NCBI GenBank assembly: GCA_903927685.1
Contig: CAIYOB010001196.1
Span: 1-9,382, forward strand
Reading direction: 5' to 3'
Source of the DNA: an uncultured Planctomycetaceae bacterium
GTDB lineage: Bacteria; Planctomycetota; Planctomycetia; Pirellulales; Pirellulaceae
DNA length: 9,382 nucleotides
The notes under the pieces are model-generated. The model was not told the origin of the DNA. It was given only the letters and a program-made list of their open reading frames with translations, and made no database searches. Positions 1 through 6,400 of this stretch are shown in pieces; position 1 is the first letter of the stretch, and the number at the start of each line of letters is the position of its first letter. The translations under genes were made by a program, and so were the position numbers.

Positions 1-14
1 AAGAGCGACAGTAG

Positions 15-61
15 CCCGAAGCGCCAGCGAGTGGGACCGGCCCTCTCGCTGGCGCTTCGGG
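15..61. repeat. Perfect 17-bp inverted repeat, intergenic palindrome or terminator hairpin
   Basis: Left arm CCCGAAGCGCCAGCGAG (15-31) is the exact reverse complement of the right arm CTCGCTGGCGCTTCGGG (45-61). The 13-nt loop can add three more G-C pairs (33-35 with 41-43). The stem is very GC-rich and only a short GTTT follows it, so it could stop transcription of an upstream gene but is not a textbook U-tract terminator. The same core, as I recall, recurs between genes in Pirellula/Rhodopirellula-type genomes, so it may be a REP-like dispersed palindrome. That identification is from memory; the inverted repeat itself is seen directly. Confidence 0.85.
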
Positions 62-109
62 TTTCAGTGCGCAACGGTCCGATCAAGGCCCGGCAGGCAG
101 GCTCCCTGA

Positions 110-138
110 TTGCCCGCCTCAACCGAGTGAGCGATAAT
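110..138 (+). promoter_or_regulatory. Candidate sigma-70-type promoter for the giant gene
   Basis: TTGCCC (110-115, four of six matches to the -35 consensus) and GATAAT (133-138, five of six matches to the -10 consensus) are separated by exactly 17 nt. Transcription would start near 145 and give a leader of about 138 nt. It lies after the hairpin at 15-61 and before the chosen start, so the position makes sense. Such matches arise by chance, and planctomycete promoters are poorly characterised, so this is tentative. Confidence 0.35.
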
Positions 139-282
139 TAACGGCTGACGGTAGAAGTCTACCTGCTTCTCTTTCGGTTGCCTGGTGTGTCAGGTGGACG
201 GGATGTTCCGGGGACAAGTTCGATCGGCTTGGCCAGCGGCGGTGCCTTGCGGGGTGCGCCGCACAGCAAGGGGATCACCTCC
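139..282 (+). other. Leader region of the giant gene, no other gene seen
   Basis: It holds the in-frame stop TAA (139-141) that bounds the coding frame, a small palindrome GTAGA-AG-TCTAC (151-162), and the ribosome binding site at its end. No tRNA, riboswitch fold or small gene with a convincing start could be recognised. The bases from 142 to 282 are open in the frame of the big gene, so an upstream alternative start would extend the protein by at most about 47 codons. Confidence 0.5.
268..274 (+). promoter_or_regulatory. Ribosome binding site supporting ATG 283
   Basis: AAGGGGA lies 8 nt before ATG 283. It is a partial Shine-Dalgarno match (AAGG-G core), at a normal distance. It supports ATG 283 over GTG 187 or TTG 247. 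Confidence 0.55.
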
Positions 283-438
283 ATGTCTTTGTCAGCTCCC
301 AGGACGCTGTCAGGAGGACTGCGCCCGCGTCGCATCAGCAAGGGTCAGCGCACGTCTCAACGCCGCACGGCAGGCAGGCATGTCCAGGGCCGACGACGAC
401 TTGCCATCGAAGCCTTGGAAGATCGTCGGCTGCTCGCG
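283..438 (+). other. Basic N-terminal leader with LEPR-XLL-type motif (residues 1-52)
   Basis: The first 39 residues are rich in Arg, Lys, Ser and Gly and have no hydrophobic core of the usual Sec signal type. They end in LAIEALEDRRLLA (residues 40-52). This E-x-L-E-x-R-x-L-L pattern is the recognised N-terminal mark of many very large secreted planctomycete proteins and is presumed to be a sorting or export signal; its mechanism is not established. The mature protein probably begins near residue 53 with NWSGD. The motif also fixes the reading frame and start. Confidence 0.85.
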
Positions 439-3400
439 AACTGGTCCGGCGATATCCCAGACGGGACGGTCTGGGGCAGCGCGGAGGTCCAGCGGATCAC
501 GGGGAACGTCCGCGTGCCGGCGGGCGCGGAACTGACCATCCAGCCGGGGGCGATTATCAAGTTCAATTCGAGCTACAACCTGATCGTCGACGGCTCGGTG
601 GACGCTCGGGGCACGCCCCAGCAACCGATCTACTTCACATCGTATCGGGATGACACGATCGGCGGCGACACGAATGGCGACGGCGCCAGCACGACGGCGA
701 GCAAGGGCGACTGGGGGCGGATCGAATTCGCGAGTTCCAGCACGGGCAGCACGCTGGCCCACGTCGAAATCAGCTACGGCGGCGGGACGGGAGCGAACGG
801 GGCCCTGACCGTCGACGGCGGACTGACGTTGACCAACAGCGTGATTCGGGATTCGTTGCGCCGCGGCGTCCAGTTGGTCACCAGCGCTCCGACGCTGACG
901 GACGTCACGTTCCGCAACAACGGCTGGGCCGCGATCCGCGCCGACCTGGCTTCCCAGCCGCGCATCGACAACGCGGTGTTCGACAAGAACGCGACCAACG
1001 GAATGGAGCTGGACAGCGGCTCGCTGCCGGGCCACACCGTCTGGGACAATCCCACCGTGCCCTACGTGCTGACCGGCAACCTGACCGTTCCCTCGGGGAC
1101 CAGTCTGACCGTCGCCCCGGGCCAAATCGTGGCCGCCAACAGCTACTCGCTGACCGTCAACGGAACCTTGACCGCCCGCGGCACCGCCACTCAACCGATC
1201 GTCTTCACCTCGACGTACGACAACTCGTTGGGCGTGGACATCGACAACAACCAAGCCACGACTCCCGCGCGGGGCAATTGGCCGGGACTTCGCCTGCAGA
1301 GCGGCAGTGTGGCCAATGTTCTGGAACACGTGGAGATCCGCTATGCGGGCACTAGCACGCGGACGGGAGCCGCTGTCGTCGCGGCCGGGCCGCTCGAGCT
1401 GCGTGACAGCATCATTCGGGATTCCTATGAAGGCTTGCGAATCGCGGCCAGCACGCCCGTCGTCACCGGGACCACGTTTCGCAATAGCTACCGGGCCGCG
1501 ATCACCATGGACCTGGGCTCCGATCCGGCAATCACCGACGTCGTGCTGGAAAACAACGGTGTGAATGGCCTGCAACTGGACAGCGGGAATCTTGTGCAGA
1601 GCAGTCGCTGGGACGATCCGGATGTGCCCTATGTGTTGTCGGGCCATGTCACGGTCCCGGCCGGTATGAGTTTGTCGGTTGGCGCGGGCCAAGTGGTGGG
1701 TTCTTCCACGTACGCCTTGACGGTTGCCGGCAATCTTACGGCCCTGGGCACTGTCGCGCAACCGATCATCTTCACGTCGACCGCCGACAATTCGATTGCG
1801 GTCGACATCGACAACAATCCCGCCTCGACCCCGGCGCGGGGCAACTGGCCTGGAATCCGCCTGCAGAACACCAGCATCGATAACGTCTTGGAGCACGTGG
1901 AGATCCGCTACTCGGGCACCAGCACGCCTGCCGCGGCCTTGATCACCGCCGGGCCGCTCACGATGCGCGACAGCCTGATCCGGGACTCCTACCAGGGCGT
2001 GCGGATCGAGGCGAGCACGCCGCTGCTATCCGGCGTGAGCATTCTGAACAGCAACGGGGCGGCCCTGTCTGCCGATCTGGCCTCTCACCCGCAGATCACG
2101 AACCTGACGTTGACGAATAATGGCAGGAACGCTCTCGTCCTGGACGGCGGCACGCTGCCCGGCAACGCGACCTGGGACCAGTCGGCCGTGGTCTACTGGC
2201 TGGCCAGCAAAGTGACGGTCCCGACAGGCGTCACCCTGCTGGTCAGCCCCGGTCAGATCATTGCCCTGGACGGATATGCCTACGGCGGCGAATTGCTGGT
2301 CGAGGGCACGCTGGACGCACAGGGGACCGCCGACCGGCCGATCATCTTCACCGCGCCGGCGGACAACTCGCTGCCGGTCAACATCGACAACGCCAGCTAC
2401 ACTCCCGGCCGCGGCTACTGGCGGCAGATCCAGTTTGCGTCGACCAGTACGGGCAACATCCTGGACCATTGCGAGCTGCGGTACGGCGGCGGCGCGACGC
2501 CGGGCACGGTGTTCGCCAACGGCGGACCGCTGACCATCCGCAATTCGCTCATTCGCGACAACGCGTTTTCGGCGCTGGTCGTCGGGAACAGTTCCACCGT
2601 GGATGCCGCCAACAATCTAATGGTCCGCAGTTCCCAGGAGGCGGTGTTGGTCTCGGGCGGGGCCACGCTTCAGGCCTTCAACAACACGATTGACAACAAC
2701 ACCGGTGGCGTGACGGTCGACGGCGCCACGGCGATCTTATCGAACAACCTCATCACGAACAACCTCAAACAGGGCATCAAGGCCGTAAACGGAGCCACGG
2801 TCGCGGCCCGTTTCAATGACGTCTTTCAGAATAGTGGCGGGAACTACAGCGGGCTGGCTGACCTCACCGGCACGGCCGGCAATATCTCGGCAGACCCACT
2901 GTATTTCAGCCGGCCGAATGACCAGTACCAACTGCGTGCTCGCTCGCCCGCCGTCGATGCGGGCACTAGCGATGGCGCACCGGCGACCGACTCGTGGGGC
3001 AATTCGCGATTCGATGATCCTCACGCGCCGAATCGCGGGGCAGGCGCTCAGCCGTACGTCGACCTGGGGGCCTTCGAGCGGCAGGAGACAGCCGGCCCTT
3101 CGGACGTGGATCTGGAAGCGATCGCCGTCAATGGGCCGGCTGCCGGCACGCAGGGCCAGCAGGTGACGATCACCTGGAACGTGCGCAACGCGGGCACTGG
3201 CTTGGCGGTTGGTTCCTGGCACGATGCGGTGTACTTGTCGATGGATGCGGTTTGGACACCGGATGACATCCGCTTGGGCGAGGTGTTGCATCAAGGCGAC
3301 TTGGGACCCGGACAAGTCTATCCCGGATTGGTTACCGTCGCCCTGCCGGGCGTGTCCCCCGCCGCCTATCACTTCCTGGTCCGAACCAACAGCCGGAACG

Positions 3401-6400
3401 AGGTCTACGAGGCGACTGCGTTGTTGAACAACGTCGGCGTCTCCGCCAACACCGCTGCCCTGGACGTCCCCACCCTGACCCTGGGCGTTCCCGCCACGGG
3501 GCAACTCGTCGCGGTTGGCGACGCGAAGCTCTACAAGGTGACGGTCCCCGCCGGCGCGAGCCTGGCCGTCACCTTGACGGGCTCCACGGGCTCCGTGAAC
3601 GAACTCTTTTTGAAGTACGGGCAGGCTCCCTCTCGCCAATCCTTCGATCAACGCAGCGTGCGGCCTGCTTCCCCGGAGCAAGCCGTTTTCGCAGGAAGCA
3701 CGCTGGCCGGCACCTACTACCTGCTGGTCTACGGCGCGCAGATCCCACAAGCCGAGACGTTCACCTTGACGGCGTCCCAGCAAGGCTTTTCGGTTGCCCA
3801 GGTGACGCCCGACCGCGGCAGCAACCAAGGACGCGTAACCGTGTCCCTTGCGGGGGCACAATTCGATCCCGCGGCCACGGTGCGCCTGATCGACAGCACC
3901 GGCGGTCCTCTGGAGGCGAGTGCGGTGTATTTTACCGACTCGGGACTGATTTCCGCGACCTTCGAACTCACGGGTCGGCCGAAGGGGTTGGCCGACATCC
4001 AAGTCGTCAACCCCGGCAACGTGGCCGCGACGCTGGACGATGCGTTTACGATTAACGACGCGCAGCCGGGCCGTCTGGTTACCCACGTCGTGGCGCCCAG
4101 TCGTGTCCGCCTCGGTCGCGGTTTCCAGGCCGTGGTGGAGTACTCCAACGAGGGCCAGACGGACCTGTTGGCGCCGATCATGCGACTGGATGGAAAAGGC
4201 TTCAATGAGTTGAGCTTGTATCCGGATTTCCGGCAGGTGGGGACCAATCTGGACTTGATTGGCGTCAATCCGAACGGGCCTGCCGGTGTTCTTCCGCCAG
4301 GCGCGCGCGGCCACATCGTCGTCTACGGCCGCACGCTGACCGAAGGCGACGATCAATTGGACCTGACCATCGGCGATTACCCGGATGTGCCGATCGACTG
4401 GAATGCGCTCAAGCAGGTCATCCGGCCGGAGGGAATCTCCGCTGCCGATTGGGACGCGATGTATCCGCACCTGCAGGCCAACGTGGGAGCGACCTGGAGC
4501 CAGTACCACGCGACCATTTCCCGCGACGTGACGTTGCTGCCACCCGCGCTGGGACTGAATTATCGGCTGCAGGACGTCTTTCAGCTGGAACTGGAGCGTG
4601 CGTTTGCCGCCGTGCACACGCACCTGCTTGGCAAGCTGTCATGGGCCACGACCAGGCAGCCGTTAGCCGGCGTCGCGATCGAACTGGACGACGATGCCGC
4701 AGGCAATTTCGCGTTTGGGGTCTCGCTCAACGACGGTTCGTTCCTGGTCTCGTCGATCGAACCTGGCACGTACGACGTAGCGTTCAACGGTTTCCTGCCG
4801 GCAGGTACATCCCAACTCATCGTAGGCAACACAAGTCTCGAAAACGTGAACCTCAGTGCCATGCCAGCGGCACGGATCAGCGGCAGCGTGCTGCTGGACG
4901 CGACGGGCGTGCCCCGACGTAACGAACTGGTGACCGCTACGTCCCGAGACCGGACGTTGTTCACCTGGACTGACATGGAAGGTCAATTTTTGTTCGACAC
5001 ACTGGCAGCGGATACCTACGACCTGACGGTCGGTGGCGAAACGCTGGCGCCTCGCGAACTGCGGGGCTTGGCGATTGCGGCCGGCAACGAGTGGCATTCC
5101 GCCACCCTGCTCGTTCAACCCGCGGGGATGATGAGCGGTAAGGTCACCGGTCCCGGCGGCCCGATCGCCGGCGCTATGGTGTCGGCCACGAACGCCGACG
5201 GGATTGGCTCCATCGCGGAAACGGACTCCGCCGGCGTCTTTCGCATCAACGGCCTCAGCGCCGGCGTCTACAATGTCCTTGCCAGCGCGCCGGGATTGAT
5301 CGCTGGGCAACTAAGCGACTTGCAGGTCGCCGCCGGGACCACGCTGGCTAATGTGGATCTCGCGCTGACCCAGGGCGGCAGCGCGACGGGCGCGGTCATC
5401 TTGTCGGGCAACGGTAGTCCGGCGGCGGCAGTCATCCTGGAACTGGAAAGCGATCGCCACCGGGTTGCCTGTCAGGCCGACGGGCAAGGCATTTTCCGCA
5501 TCGACGGACTGCCGCCGGGCACGTACACCGTGACGACCAGAGGCGACGCATTTAAGTCGGTCAGTACCCTGGCCACGGTATTGGCCGGCGCCGAGACGAC
5601 CGTGGACCTTTTCACGACGCCGCTGGCCACGGTCCACGGGACGGTCACCAACGCCACGACCGGGCGGCCCTTAGAGAAGGTCGTCGTTCACGCGCTCGAC
5701 AAGTCGGGCCTCGCGATCACGGCGGCGCTGACGGACCCGGCCGGTGCGTACCGTCTGGAGGGATTGGATGTTGGTACGTACCAGATCGTGGTGGGTGATC
5801 TCGCCACCGTAGGCATTGCCCGCCACTCGGTGGCTGTCGACCTGAGTACCACATCCGTCACGGTCGACTTCTTTCCCGATGTCGCCGGGATCCTCACCGG
5901 CACCGCTTTTGAGTCCGACACCATCACGCCAGTGGCCGATGCTGTCGTAGCCCTGGTTCGCGAGGGGCAAGTGGCGCTGCAGATGTCGACCAACGCCCAA
6001 GGGCAGTTTGCGTTCGTGGTGGTTGCCGCGGGCACATATCAGTTGGAAGCAGCGGCGCCGGGCCGTGACTTCGCGCCGCTCCCCAACATCGTGATCGGTG
6101 GTGGGGCGAGCAGCAGCGAGCATCAACTCGTCGCCGGTTCCGAAACCCTCGCGGGAACGGTGCGCGACGCCGCGACGGGGCAACCGCTCGCGGGTGCCGC
6201 GATCGCGATCCAGCGGCCGGGTGCTGCCCTCGCGACGGCCCCAGGGCTGGTCACTTCGGCCGACGGCTCGTTTCTTTTCTACGGTCTGCGGCCGGGCGAA
6301 TTCGAAGTGCGTGCCGCCGCGAACGGGTATGCATTGGCATCACAAACCGTGCTGGTGACTTCCGGTCCCTCCACCCACGTGGACTTCCAACTGGTGGTGG

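Noticed and set aside
1..141. Frame open from base 1 to TAA 139-141, as if the end of an upstream gene
   Set aside because: It would pass straight through the perfect palindrome at 15-61, and its 46 codons show no domain or gene-like composition. A stray open stretch is more likely.
310..1896. Long minus-strand open frame of 528 codons
   Set aside because: It lies opposite the beta-helix repeats of the giant gene. Its translation is Arg/Gly/Asp/Val-rich with no domain motif, and it is open only because TTA, CTA and TCA codons are rare in the sense strand.
466..2730. CRISPR array or satellite repeat
   Set aside because: The repeats are about 567 nt long, in frame and diverged, with protein-level constraint. 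There are no short identical repeats with unique spacers.
439..3087. Catalytic polysaccharide lyase
   Set aside because: The beta-helix fold fits, but I could not identify a conserved catalytic residue set; the internal duplication and surface-protein context favour a binding or structural role.
2737..4623. Long minus-strand open frame of 628 codons
   Set aside because: It is antisense to the CARDB, PPC and IPT-like domains, which show clear domain patterns on the + strand. Its own product has no recognisable fold and no convincing ribosome binding site.
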